Assembly (NCBI GenBank): GCA_020860865.1
Contig: JAJBTL010000043.1
Coordinates: 1 to 24,541 of the forward strand
Direction: 5' to 3'
DNA length: 24,541 nt
Source: Planctomycetota bacterium
GTDB lineage: Bacteria > Planctomycetota > SZUA-567
In this document: positions 13,512 through 21,585 of the stretch, one piece after another
Layout of the letters: each line of letters opens with the position of its first letter
Position numbering within the stretch: position 1 is the first letter of the stretch
The notes under the pieces: model-generated
What the model was told of the DNA's origin: nothing
Seen by the model: only the letters and a program-made list of their open reading frames with translations
The model's database searches: none
Made by a program: the position numbers and the translations under genes

Positions 13512-16500
13512 ATGTTTTACCTTGGCATAGATATCGGCAGCCTGTGTGTCGGCGCGGTGCTTATCGACGACAACCAGGCGGTGCAGAAAAAAGAGTATCA
13601 GCGCCACCAGGGCGATCCGGTCGCCACGGTGAAGCGCATTCTGAACGACTTCCCGCTGGACCGCGTCATGAACGTCGTCCGCACCGGTTCGGGCGGCGGC
13701 GGCATCGACATGATTGGCGGCGACTATATCGACGCGGTCGTATCCGGGGTCGACGGCGTCAAGGTGCTCGTGCCGGATGCCAGGAACATCATCCAAATCG
13801 GCGGCGGATCGTTTTCCCTGGCCCGCCTCGCCGAGGACGGAAGTTATCAGCGGAGCGCCATCAACAGCGCCTGCGCCTCCGGGACCGGGGCGTTCCTCGA
13901 CCAGCAGTCCCTCCGCCTCCAGGTCGAACCGACCGAACTGGCGACCCGGGCGATGAACTATGACAAACGGCCGCCCGCCGTCGCCACCCGCTGCGCCGTC
14001 TTCGCCAAGTCCGACATGATTCACCTCCAGCAGGAAGGCTTCACCGTCGACGCCATCGCCGCCGGCCTCTGCGTCGGCCTCGGCAATTCCACCGTCGACG
14101 GCCTCCTTGGCGGCCGGGCGCTCGAGGGGAAAACGGCGGTTATCGGCGGCGTCGCCATCAATTCCGTCGTGGCCGGATCGGTCCGGGAAAAGCTTGGCGT
14201 GCCGGTCGTCGTGCCGCCGGACCCGAACCTGGTCGGCGCCTTCGGCGCCGCCTGCGTGGCCAGGGACCGCTACAAGCGGCGTCCGGAATCGGTGCATTTT
14301 GATTTTCTGCCGCTGTTCGACTACGACGAGGCTAAAGCCGGCCGGGCCGGCGCCGACGCGCTCCGCCCGCCCCTCGAACTCAAGCTATCGAACTACCCCG
14401 ATTTCGTCTGGCAGGACCATTGGGTCAATGAGGACGGTTCGGAAATCGCCATTATTGAACCGCGAAGCGGCCGCATCACCGTCACCTTCGGCGTCGACAT
14501 CGGGTCGACATCCACCAAGGCGGTGTTCCTCGACCGGTCGCGGAAAGTGGTCGGATGGATTTACCGGAAAACGGCCGGCAACCCGATTCGTGCCGTCCAG
14601 CTCCTTATGAAAGCGGCCCGGGAGATGGAGGAGCGGGGCGGATTCACTTTCGACATTCGGGGCGTCGGGACAACCGGCTCCGGGCGGCGGATGATCGGGA
14701 CGCTTATCGGCGCCGATCTCGCCACCAACGAAATCACCGCCCACGCCACGGCGGCGGTGTTTATCGATCCGAAAACCGACACCATTATCGAACTCGGCGG
14801 GCAGGACGCGAAATTCACCCAGCTTCAAAACGGCATGGTCTACAACTCCATCATGAACTATGTCTGTGCCGCCGGCACCGGCAGCTTCATCGAGGAACAG
14901 TCGTTGAAGCTCGGCATCCCGCTTGGCGAATACGCCGACCGGGCCATGGGGAAACCGTGCCCGATGACCTCCGACCGCTGCACCGTCTATATGGAACGCG
15001 ATCTCGACCTCCTCCTCGCCAAGGGTTGGAACAAGGACCAGGTGGCGGCGGCGGTGCTCAATTCGGTGCGGGACAATTATCTCAATAAGGTTGTCGGCGG
15101 CATGTACATCGGCGACCACGTCTATTTCCAGGGCGCGACAGCCAGGAACAAGGCCCTCGTCGCCGCCTTCGAGGTGGAACTCGGGAAGGAAATCAAGGTC
15201 AGCCCGTTCTGCCACCTGACGGGCGCCCTCGGCATGTGCATCCTCGTGGACGAACGCATCCCCGAAGCCAAGCGGTCGGAAAAATTCAAAGGGCTGAAAT
15301 TCGCCGACGCCGCCGTCAATGTCGAGTACGAAACCTGCGAACTGTGCCATAACAACTGCAACCTCTCCCTCATCCGCACCGACGAAGGCACCCTGGCCTG
15401 GGGCCTGAAGTGCGGCCGCGATTATGGCGAGAAAAAGGTCAAGGTCAGGGAAAACCCGACCTACGAGTGGTGGCGGAAGCGGTACAACGCCTGGCTGTCC
15501 CTCGACGGCCCGAAGCAGATGGCCGGACAGTCGAAGGGGCGGATTGGCATTCTCCAGTCTCTCGGGACGTACGGGTACTATCCGTTCTGGAAAAAGTTTG
15601 TTGAAGAACTCGGCTATACGCCGGTCCTGTCCGGGCGGACCTCGGACAAGACGCTCCACGACGGCACCGCCATCACGTCGGCGGAATATTGCGCTCCGGT
15701 GGTGGCGAGTCACGGCCACGCGGTTTCCCTTCTCACCGGGGACAAGGTCGATTACCTCCTCGTTCCCTACATGATGCGGGAGCCGATTCACGAAGGGTTC
15801 ACGGATTCCCATTTCTGCTGCTATGTGCAGGCGCATCCCGGCGTCCTCAAGTCCGCCGCCGGGCTGGCCAACCGGGACAGGATCCTCGACCCGATTGTCC
15901 TTATGAACCGGCCGGAAAACGATGTGGCGCGGCTCCTGGCGGACGGGTTGAAACCGCTCGGCGTGTCTCAGGCCGACGCCCTCCGCGCCTACCGGGCCGG
16001 CCGCGAGGCCCAGAACGCCTTCGTCACGAAGTCGCAGGCGCTCGGGCGGGACGCCCTCGAGTGGCTCGACAAAAATGACGGCCTCGGCCTGGTCTGTATC
16101 GGGCGGCCGTACAATACCATCGACCCTGGCCTGACCCTCGACCTGCCCCGAAAGATGGCGGCGCTCGGTTACCCGGTCCTGTACCTCGACATGCTGCCGT
16201 ACGACCTTAATTCGATTCTGCCCGAATTTTCCAACATGTATTGGCACTACGGGCAGAAGATTCTGGCAATTGCCAGTTACGTGGCGGAGCATCCGCGCCT
16301 GTTCGGGGTGTACTTCACCAATTTCATGTGCGGTCCGGATAGTTACATCATGACCTATTTCAAGGAAATCATGAACCGGGTCGGCAAGCCGTACCTCTGT
16401 CTCCAGTTCGACGGTCACGGGGCCGACGCCGGCTACCTTACCCGGGTCGAGGCGGCCTTGGAAAGCTTCCACGGCTGGTCGAAAATCGCCCGGCCGGAGA

Positions 16501-16520
16501 TGGAAGTAATGGCCGACTGA
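13512..16520 (+). CDS. Double-headed BadF/HgdC-type CoA-dehydratase activase with DUF2229-like C-terminal half
   Basis: 1002 residues from an ATG with AAGG upstream. Two ASKHA-fold ATPase domains occur in tandem. Domain 1 (about 1-255) has DIGS (7-10), ACASGTG with C121 and TRCAVF with C161. Domain 2 (about 325-580) has DIGSTSTK (329-336), ELGGQDAK (427-434), VCAAGTGSF with C452 and DRCTVY with C490. In the HgdC family the two cysteines hold a [4Fe-4S] cluster shared between subunits, and ATP drives a low-potential electron to a 2-hydroxyacyl-CoA dehydratase or benzoyl-CoA reductase. CELCHNNC (609-616) plus C634 may bind another metal or cluster. Residues about 677-985 match the DUF2229/COG3580 type, ending in FMCGPDSYIMTYF and FDGHGADAGYLTRVEA. 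Homologues I know are about 1400 residues with a further C-terminal (COG3581) part that is absent here. No dehydratase genes are nearby, so the client enzyme is unknown. Confidence 0.88.
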   Translation: MFYLGIDIGSLCVGAVLIDDNQAVQKKEYQRHQGDPVATVKRILNDFPLDRVMNVVRTGSGGGGIDMIGGDYIDAVVSGVDGVKVLVPDARNIIQIGGGSFSLARLAEDGSYQRSAINSACASGTGAFLDQQSLRLQVEPTELATRAMNYDKRPPAVATRCAVFAKSDMIHLQQEGFTVDAIAAGLCVGLGNSTVDGLLGGRALEGKTAVIGGVAINSVVAGSVREKLGVPVVVPPDPNLVGAFGAACVARDRYKRRPESVHFDFLPLFDYDEAKAGRAGADALRPPLELKLSNYPDFVWQDHWVNEDGSEIAIIEPRSGRITVTFGVDIGSTSTKAVFLDRSRKVVGWIYRKTAGNPIRAVQLLMKAAREMEERGGFTFDIRGVGTTGSGRRMIGTLIGADLATNEITAHATAAVFIDPKTDTIIELGGQDAKFTQLQNGMVYNSIMNYVCAAGTGSFIEEQSLKLGIPLGEYADRAMGKPCPMTSDRCTVYMERDLDLLLAKGWNKDQVAAAVLNSVRDNYLNKVVGGMYIGDHVYFQGATARNKALVAAFEVELGKEIKVSPFCHLTGALGMCILVDERIPEAKRSEKFKGLKFADAAVNVEYETCELCHNNCNLSLIRTDEGTLAWGLKCGRDYGEKKVKVRENPTYEWWRKRYNAWLSLDGPKQMAGQSKGRIGILQSLGTYGYYPFWKKFVEELGYTPVLSGRTSDKTLHDGTAITSAEYCAPVVASHGHAVSLLTGDKVDYLLVPYMMREPIHEGFTDSHFCCYVQAHPGVLKSAAGLANRDRILDPIVLMNRPENDVARLLADGLKPLGVSQADALRAYRAGREAQNAFVTKSQALGRDALEWLDKNDGLGLVCIGRPYNTIDPGLTLDLPRKMAALGYPVLYLDMLPYDLNSILPEFSNMYWHYGQKILAIASYVAEHPRLFGVYFTNFMCGPDSYIMTYFKEIMNRVGKPYLCLQFDGHGADAGYLTRVEAALESFHGWSKIARPEMEVMAD

Positions 16521-16548
16521 GTGGTTTTAGTATTTACGAATCATATCC

Positions 16549-16580
16549 AAAAAAGGGGACGGACCTAATGGCCGTCCCCT
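16549..16580 (-). terminator. Intrinsic terminator of the carbonic anhydrase gene
   Basis: GGGGACGG (16555-16562) and CCGTCCCC (16572-16579) form an eight-bp stem that extends inward by CC/GG around a TAAT loop with one bulged A. AAAAAA at 16549-16554 becomes six T after the stem on the minus strand. It lies 41 bases after the carbonic anhydrase stop. On the plus strand only three T follow, but it may also end the activase transcript, whose stop is 34 bases away. Confidence 0.88.
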
Positions 16581-16620
16581 TTACTTATGTAAAAGGTTCA
16601 CGTCCTGCCTGTGATTGTTA

Positions 16621-17301
16621 CTACAGCCACTCCACTTCCCCGGTTTTAATATGGTACATCGCCTTGACGATGCGGAGTTCGCCTTTGTCGACTTTCTTCC
16701 GGAGGAAATCGTCGTCGGCGAGGAGCTTTTCCGCCGTTTTCTCGACATTCGCCACAGCCAGCTTTCGTTCGGCATCCTCGTCATCGCCGAGGTCGCCCGG
16801 CAGGCTGTCCCGGACGGCGGCGATGGTCTCGAGTAGTTCCCCGAGTTTGCCGCTTTCTTCGGACCGGACCACCACCGCCTTGATGGCGCCGCAGTGGTTG
16901 TGACCCATGACGACGACGACCGGCGTGTGGAGGTGCTCGACGCCGTAACGGACCGTGCCCTGGGTCGGCGTGTCGGCGGCGTTGCCGGCGGTGGAGACGA
17001 CAAACAGTTGGCCAAGCGGCTGGTGGAAAATGTCCTCGACCGGTATCCGGGAGTCCGAGCAGGCGATTATTGTAGCTATGGGTTCCTGGCCTTCCTTGGC
17101 GAGACGTTCACGAAGGTTAATGATGCCGTCGATGACGCGGGGGTCGCCGGCGACGAACTTGGCGTTCCCTTCCTTAAGTTGACGGAGGACGTCGTCAGGG
17201 TCTCGGTCGGCGAAGTCGTCGGTCCTGACCCGGCCGCTGTCACTGGCGTAAACGGCCAGCGTTACCGTGAGAACGACAAGGCAGAGGGTGAAAAAGAGCA
17301 T
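16621..17301 (-). CDS. Beta-class carbonic anhydrase with signal peptide
   Basis: 226 residues from the ATG at 17301, chosen because AAAGGAG lies seven bases upstream and a signal peptide begins exactly there; an in-frame ATG at 17340 would put 13 polar residues before it. Residues 1-19 are strongly hydrophobic (FFTLCLVVLTVTLAVYA), so the enzyme is probably exported to the periplasm or membrane-anchored. The beta-CA zinc ligands are C81 in ACSDSR, then H134 and C137 in GHNHCG; D83 and R85 form the usual catalytic dyad. Beta carbonic anhydrases interconvert carbon dioxide and bicarbonate. The final alpha-helical part (about 180-226) keeps family features such as VKAMYHIKTGEVEWL. It is transcribed divergently from the ferritin-like gene, with 246 bases between the starts. 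Confidence 0.95.
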   Translation of the reverse strand: MLFFTLCLVVLTVTLAVYASDSGRVRTDDFADRDPDDVLRQLKEGNAKFVAGDPRVIDGIINLRERLAKEGQEPIATIIACSDSRIPVEDIFHQPLGQLFVVSTAGNAADTPTQGTVRYGVEHLHTPVVVVMGHNHCGAIKAVVVRSEESGKLGELLETIAAVRDSLPGDLGDDEDAERKLAVANVEKTAEKLLADDDFLRKKVDKGELRIVKAMYHIKTGEVEWL

Positions 17302-17345
17302 GGCAGTCTCCTTTAGGCGATAGTTTCCTATGGCAATCACGCTGT

Positions 17346-17370
17346 CGCCGCTTCCCGACAGGGAAGGGCG
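17346..17370 (-). other. Stem-loop in the carbonic anhydrase 5' leader
   Basis: CTTCCC and GGGAAG (17351-17366) form a perfect six-bp stem with a four-base loop. CGCC (17346-17349) and GGCG (17367-17370) extend it by four bp with one bulged base. It lies about 45 bases before the start codon inside the predicted leader. It could affect mRNA stability; no T-run of note follows on the minus strand. Confidence 0.5.
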
Positions 17371-17381
17371 TCGTTTTGGCC

Positions 17382-17410
17382 ATGGTATATTAATAAACGG
17401 TGAAAGGCAA
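17382..17410 (-). promoter_or_regulatory. Candidate carbonic anhydrase promoter
   Basis: On the minus strand TTGCCT (17410-17405) and TACCAT (17387-17382) are separated by 17 bases; each matches four of six consensus bases. The surrounding DNA is AT-rich. Moderate support only. Confidence 0.42.
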
Positions 17411-17428
17411 TAATATTATCGATATTGC
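17407..17428. promoter_or_regulatory. AT-rich inverted repeat overlapping the carbonic anhydrase -35
   Basis: GCAATA (17407-17412) and TATTGC (17423-17428) are perfect inverted repeats around an AT-rich centre. The left arm overlaps the predicted -35 of the carbonic anhydrase promoter, so a bound protein could control that gene. The right arm ends about 50 bases before the -35 of the divergent gene. No regulator is known. Confidence 0.4.
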
Positions 17429-17480
17429 AGAAATAGGCGGGATAGAAGCGTTAAAATAAACAATTATGGCTACTAAATGG

Positions 17481-17509
17481 TTGAATCAGCCGCGACTGTA
17501 AGGTAAAAT
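17481..17509 (+). promoter_or_regulatory. Promoter of the ferritin-like gene
   Basis: TTGAAT (17481-17486) and TAAAAT (17504-17509) are separated by exactly 17 bases; the -10 matches five of six. The start site would fall near 17516, giving a leader of about 32 bases. A 12-base perfect palindrome, GCGAGTACTCGC (17525-17536), lies in that leader directly before the AAGGAG ribosome binding site (17537-17542). Confidence 0.65.
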
Positions 17510-17547
17510 TTCTACAGGGTGAGGGCGAGTACTCGCAAGGAGACCCC

Positions 17548-18870
17548 ATGTTCAACCCCTTCAAGGAAAAGTCGAAAGACTTTTTTGACACCCTGTTCGA
17601 TTGGGACAAGCTGTACGCCACGCCGTATGACAAGCACGAAATCGACCCGTACACCAAGGCCCGCATCATCCTCATGAACGGCATCCATGTCGAAGCGGTG
17701 ATGTTTGGCCATAATTTCCACCGGAACTGCCCGGACAACGATGTCCGCCGCGCCCTCGCCGTTGCCCGCCGGGGCGAACAGCAGGAGCAGAAGCGGATCA
17801 ACTGGCTGAGCCCGGGAGATGAAACGCAGCTTGAACAGACCATCGGCTACGAACACCTCGCCGTCGACCTCACCGCCTGGATGGCCATGCACGAGCCTGA
17901 CGAATACGTCAAGGCCTGCCTCGACTTCGCCCTCCTCGAGGACTTCGACCACCTCTACCGCTACGCCAACCTCCTGGACATGGACAAGAACATCCCGGCC
18001 CACGAACTGGTGAAGGAGTATGTCGAAATCACCCCCGGCCGGCCAACCATTTCGCACCACCGTTATCCCGAGGATTCGGTCAAGCGCCACTGCGATTTCA
18101 AGACCGCCGACATCATGACGAAGCTGAACACCCTCATCATCACGTCGGGTGAACAGCAGACCATGAACTTCTACATGAACATCGGACCGACCTACGAGGA
18201 TGATCCGGGCCGGAAGCTTTACCAGGAAATCGGCATGGTCGAAGAGCAGCACGTCACCCACTACGGCGCCCTTCTGGACCCGACCTGCTCCTGGTACGAA
18301 AACCTCCTCATGCGCGAGTATATGCAGTGCTACCTGTACTATTCCTTCCTGACGGACGAAAAGGACAAGGCGATTAAGAAAATCTGGGAACAGCACCTCG
18401 AAATCGAACTGTTCCACCTCCACGCCGCCAAGGACCTGTTCGAAAAGTACGAAAAACGCGATTACTCCGAGGTGGTGCCGGATGAATTCCCCGAACTTCT
18501 CCATTTCCACCAGACGAAGGAATACGTCCGGGACATTCTCGAGAGCACTGTGGAAATCACCGCCGACCGCGAGGACTTTGTCGACATCGCCGACCTCCCG
18601 AAGGATCATGAATTCTACGACTACCAAAAGGCGGTCAACAAATCCGTCAACAAGGTGACGAGCCACACCGTTATCGCCGCCTACCAGGACGCCAGCAAAA
18701 ACGGCGAAGACTACCGCTACGAAGACGAACCGAACCCGGTGGCGGAACTGGAAGACCGGACCAAGGACAATACCGACCTCGGACGGAAAGCGCCGCGTCG
18801 GGGCGGCAACCGGGAACGGCAGACCATTTATCAGCCGCTCCAGGAATCGATGAAAGAGGAAGTGAAGTAG
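17548..18870 (+). CDS. Uncharacterised 440-residue helical protein with a ferritin-like di-iron signature
   Basis: The ATG has AAGGAG five bases upstream. I do not recognise a named family. The protein is almost all alpha-helical, with no signal peptide and no membrane segment, so it is probably cytosolic. In the C-terminal half E202, E232xxH235, E257 and E287xxH290 reproduce the E / ExxH / E / ExxH order of ferritin-like carboxylate-bridged di-iron proteins, with equal 30-residue steps between E202-E232 and E257-E287. The N-terminal half has a partial echo: E49, E77xxE80, E102 and D132xxH135, again with 30 residues from E102 to D132. This suggests two tandem four-helix bundles, one with a full site. 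The last 50 residues are charged and look disordered. The fold and metal site are inferences; roles in oxygen or peroxide handling, iron storage or oxidation are all possible. Confidence 0.75.
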   Translation: MFNPFKEKSKDFFDTLFDWDKLYATPYDKHEIDPYTKARIILMNGIHVEAVMFGHNFHRNCPDNDVRRALAVARRGEQQEQKRINWLSPGDETQLEQTIGYEHLAVDLTAWMAMHEPDEYVKACLDFALLEDFDHLYRYANLLDMDKNIPAHELVKEYVEITPGRPTISHHRYPEDSVKRHCDFKTADIMTKLNTLIITSGEQQTMNFYMNIGPTYEDDPGRKLYQEIGMVEEQHVTHYGALLDPTCSWYENLLMREYMQCYLYYSFLTDEKDKAIKKIWEQHLEIELFHLHAAKDLFEKYEKRDYSEVVPDEFPELLHFHQTKEYVRDILESTVEITADREDFVDIADLPKDHEFYDYQKAVNKSVNKVTSHTVIAAYQDASKNGEDYRYEDEPNPVAELEDRTKDNTDLGRKAPRRGGNRERQTIYQPLQESMKEEVK

Positions 18871-18907
18871 GACGAGACTGCCTGGCGCGATGTACCAGGC
18901 GACAACA

Positions 18908-18958
18908 CAATGTAAAAAAGCGGGGCGGCTTGCACGAGCCGCCCCCGCGTTTACATTG
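18908..18958. terminator. Bidirectional terminator between the ferritin-like gene and fliI
   Basis: The inner stem GCGGGGCGGCT (18920-18930) pairs with AGCCGCCCCCGC (18937-18948) with one extra C. The outer arms CAATGTAAA (18908-18916) and TTTACATTG (18950-18958) are perfect nine-base complements. On the minus strand six T (from 18919-18914) follow the GC stem, the standard layout for ending fliI. On the plus strand the T-run is short, but the long stem can still stop transcription. Confidence 0.88.
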
Positions 18959-18994
18959 CAACAGGTGAAGTGGAAGTGGCCGCGTGGTCCCGCG

Positions 18995-20356
18995 TCAGCG
19001 TCGGGCCGGGCCGGCCTGACGGCGGATGGGGACATCCTTCATGCTCTTTTCCGCCACCTGGAGCATGCGCTTTGTCGTGTCTTCGTATTTGCTCGGGTCC
19101 ATCATGTCCTGCTGGAGAATGGCGTTGATGTCGTCGATGACGTTCCGCGCCTTGTCGATTTCCGGGTTGGAGCCTGGCGTGTAGGCGCCGATGTTGATGA
19201 GTTCCTCCGCTTCCTTGAACGTCGCCAGGCACTGGCGGAGGCGGCGGGACGCCTGTAATACGTCCTTCGGGACAATCTCCGACTGGACACGGGAGATGGA
19301 CTCGAGGACGTCGATGGCCGGATAGTGGTTCCGGTGGGCCATTCGTCGGGACAGGACGATGTGGCCGTCCAGAATGCCGCGGGCGGTGTCGGCGATGGGT
19401 TCGTTCATGTCGTCGCCTTCGACGAGGACGGTGTAGAATCCGGTAATCGATCCGTGCGGGCTGCGTCCGGCGCGTTCAAGAAGGCGGGGCATGAGGGCGA
19501 AGGTCGACGGGGTATAGCCTTTCGACGCCGCCACTTCGCCGACCGACCCGCCGATGTCGCGTTGCGCCATGGCCATTCGGGTTATCGTATCCATAAGGAG
19601 GGTGACGTCCTTCCCCTGGTCACGGAAGTATTCGGCTATCGCCGTGGCGACAAACGGCGCCTTGACCCTGACCGGGGCCGGTTGGTCCGACGTCGCAATA
19701 ACGACGACGCTCCGCTTCATGCCTTCCGGGCCGAGGTCCCGTTCGAGAAAGTCCCGGACCTCGCGGCCGCGTTCGCCGACGAGGGAGATGACCGCCACCT
19801 GGGCGTTCGAATAGCGGGAAATCATGCCAAGGAGGGTTGACTTGCCGACGCCGGAACCGGCCATGATGCCGATACGCTGGCCCTTGCCGACGGTGATAAA
19901 CCCGTCGATGCAGCGGACGCCGGTGGAGAGGATGTCCGAGATTCGCGGCCGCATGACCGGGTCCGGCGGGTCGGCGTAGATCGGATAGGTTGCCGTGGCG
20001 ATAATCGGTCCCTTGCCGTCCATCGGCCGGCCCATGCCGTCAAGGACGCGGCCGAGGAGGTGGTCGCCGACGGACACGACCTGTTCCGTGGTGGACGACT
20101 CCACCCGGTCGCCGGGGCCGATGCCGCGCATTTCGCCGAGAGGCATCATGAGGGTGGCGTTCTCGCGGAAGCCGACCACCTCCGATTCCACCGCCGACCG
20201 GGACAGCCGGGAGTAGATGTAGCAGAGCGAACCGACCGGGAGGGGCAGGGGCGTCGTCTCGACGACGAGGCCGGTCACCCGCCGGACCCGGCCGGAGACC
20301 TTGGCTGGAAGGATGTTCGCCAGGCGGCGGCGTTTGTATTCGAAGATTGTCGACAT
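18995..20356 (-). CDS. fliI: FliI-type flagellar / type III secretion export ATPase
   Basis: 453 residues from an ATG with AAGGA seven bases upstream. Walker A is GSGVGKST (167-174), the catalytic-glutamate segment is GERGREV with E195, and Walker B is VTLLMD ending at D256. Family landmarks include LVGERGREVRDFLERDLG, VVVIATSDQPAPVRVKA, KGYTPSTFALMPRLLERAG and SRRMAHRNHYPAIDVLESISR. The rotary-ATPase fold with the flagellar-type N-terminus favours FliI over an F1 beta subunit; a type III secretion homologue cannot be excluded, since no other export genes are in view. FliI energises unfolding and export of flagellar proteins as a hexamer below the export gate. It follows rodA by 131 bases with no clear terminator between, so it may be read from the rod-shape operon. 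FliI usually sits among fliF-fliJ; this placement is odd. Confidence 0.92.
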   Translation of the reverse strand: MSTIFEYKRRRLANILPAKVSGRVRRVTGLVVETTPLPLPVGSLCYIYSRLSRSAVESEVVGFRENATLMMPLGEMRGIGPGDRVESSTTEQVVSVGDHLLGRVLDGMGRPMDGKGPIIATATYPIYADPPDPVMRPRISDILSTGVRCIDGFITVGKGQRIGIMAGSGVGKSTLLGMISRYSNAQVAVISLVGERGREVRDFLERDLGPEGMKRSVVVIATSDQPAPVRVKAPFVATAIAEYFRDQGKDVTLLMDTITRMAMAQRDIGGSVGEVAASKGYTPSTFALMPRLLERAGRSPHGSITGFYTVLVEGDDMNEPIADTARGILDGHIVLSRRMAHRNHYPAIDVLESISRVQSEIVPKDVLQASRRLRQCLATFKEAEELINIGAYTPGSNPEIDKARNVIDDINAILQQDMMDPSKYEDTTKRMLQVAEKSMKDVPIRRQAGPARR

Positions 20357-20487
20357 TGGCGTTTCCTTCTTTCGCGGCCGCCGGGACAGACGGTCCCTGC
20401 GCCGCGACGTCGTACCTTTTTAAGAGATTCACTGCCTTGTATCGTTCATATTTACTGAGGCGATACGCGGTCGTCGGGCAGCCTTGG

Positions 20488-21585
20488 TTAAATCTTGTTC
20501 GGGTTCTCCACCTTATCCAATGTCGGTCTGGTCTGGCTGACATTCAGGACAACGCCGATCATGGCGCAGGTCACCACCATGGACGAGCCGCCGTAACTGA
20601 CGAGCGGGAGCGTGACGCCGGTCGTCGGGAACAGGCCGGTGACGACGTAAATATTGAGAATTGCCTGCCAGCCGATAATCATCGCGACCCCTGTCGCCAC
20701 CAGGCGGCCGAAGCGGTCCGCCGCCGCCCAGGCGATTTGCAGGCCGACGAGGGCGAGGAAGAGGTACAGGAGAATTATCGCCATGGACGCGGTGAAACCG
20801 CCTTCCTCGGCGATGACGCCGAAGATGAAGTCGTTGTGTTTTTCCGGGAGGAGATTCAGGTCGGTGATGATGCCGTTCCCGAGGCCGAGGCCGGAAGCGC
20901 CGCCGGAACCGATGGCGGTGAGGCTCATGAGGAGCTGGTAGGCTTCGGCGGATTCGTATTTTTCCGGATCGAAAAAGGCGAAGATGCGCGCCTTCTGGTA
21001 CGGCTTCATCCCGTAGTGCCAGAGCGGCCACACCGACGACAGGCCGAGGACGATGGCGCCGAACAGGTGGGAGAAGCGGGCGCCCGAGGCCCAGAGGGTG
21101 GCGAAGAGAATCGGCGGAATCGTCAAGGCCGTCCCGAGGTCCGGCTGCATGAGGATGAACATGAGGGGGCAGAGGGTGAGGAGGAACGGGATTATAAGCC
21201 CTTGGAGCATGTGCTGGTTTTCCCGTTTCCCGAGGTGCCGGGCGAGGGCGAAAATGAGGGCGAGCTTGAATAATTCCGACGGCTGCATGCCGACGGAGCC
21301 GATACGGATGTAACTCCGCGCGTTGTTGATGGGCGGCATGAAAAGGACGAGAAGGAGGAGGGCCAGCGCCGCCGCATAAATCCAGTAGGCGTGGCGAATC
21401 CACAGGTGATAGTCGACGAGGGCAAAAAAGCCCATGGCGCCGAGGCCGATGGCGAGCCAGGCCAGTTGCCGCCGGAAGTCGCCGGGCGTCGCCGACGAAT
21501 GCAGGAACGGCAACCCGAGGCCGATTATCGCCAGGGCAATCAGGAGAAACAGCCATTCCACCCGCCACGGATCAATCCTAACCAA
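20488..21585 (-). CDS. rodA: Rod-shape SEDS peptidoglycan glycosyltransferase RodA
   Basis: 365 residues with about ten membrane segments. RodA polymerises lipid II into glycan strands of the lateral wall, working with PBP2. SEDS motifs seen are MQPSELFKLAL (100-110), MQPDLGTAL (146-154), AIGSGGASGLGLGNG (224-238), LLPEKHNDFIFGVIAEEGG with D252 (the counterpart of catalytic Asp262 in E. coli RodA) and PLVSYGGSSM (327-336). The LLPEKHNDFIF form and the partner PBP2 favour RodA over FtsW. The start is a TTG at 21585, supported by AGGAGG seven bases upstream. It overlaps the end of mrdA by eight bases, so the two are probably translationally coupled. Confidence 0.96.
   Translation of the reverse strand: MVRIDPWRVEWLFLLIALAIIGLGLPFLHSSATPGDFRRQLAWLAIGLGAMGFFALVDYHLWIRHAYWIYAAALALLLLVLFMPPINNARSYIRIGSVGMQPSELFKLALIFALARHLGKRENQHMLQGLIIPFLLTLCPLMFILMQPDLGTALTIPPILFATLWASGARFSHLFGAIVLGLSSVWPLWHYGMKPYQKARIFAFFDPEKYESAEAYQLLMSLTAIGSGGASGLGLGNGIITDLNLLPEKHNDFIFGVIAEEGGFTASMAIILLYLFLALVGLQIAWAAADRFGRLVATGVAMIIGWQAILNIYVVTGLFPTTGVTLPLVSYGGSSMVVTCAMIGVVLNVSQTRPTLDKVENPNKI

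Noticed and set aside
14385..16472. 695-codon minus-strand open frame opposite the activase gene
   Set aside because: The plus-strand protein has unmistakable activase motifs across the same bases; the antisense frame shows none and has no ribosome binding site I can support.
17302..17340. Upstream ATG for the carbonic anhydrase
   Set aside because: The ATG at 17301 has AAAGGAG at ideal spacing and begins the signal peptide; the upstream start would include the ribosome binding site in the coding sequence.
17512..19035. 507-codon minus-strand open frame opposite the ferritin-like gene
   Set aside because: It crosses the terminator at 18908-18958 and the promoter/RBS region of the plus-strand gene. 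The plus-strand frame has a better ribosome binding site and a regular ligand pattern.
20433..20465. Inverted repeat GTATCG...CGATAC between rodA and fliI as a terminator
   Set aside because: Arms are only six bp with a 16-base loop and no T-run follows on the minus strand.
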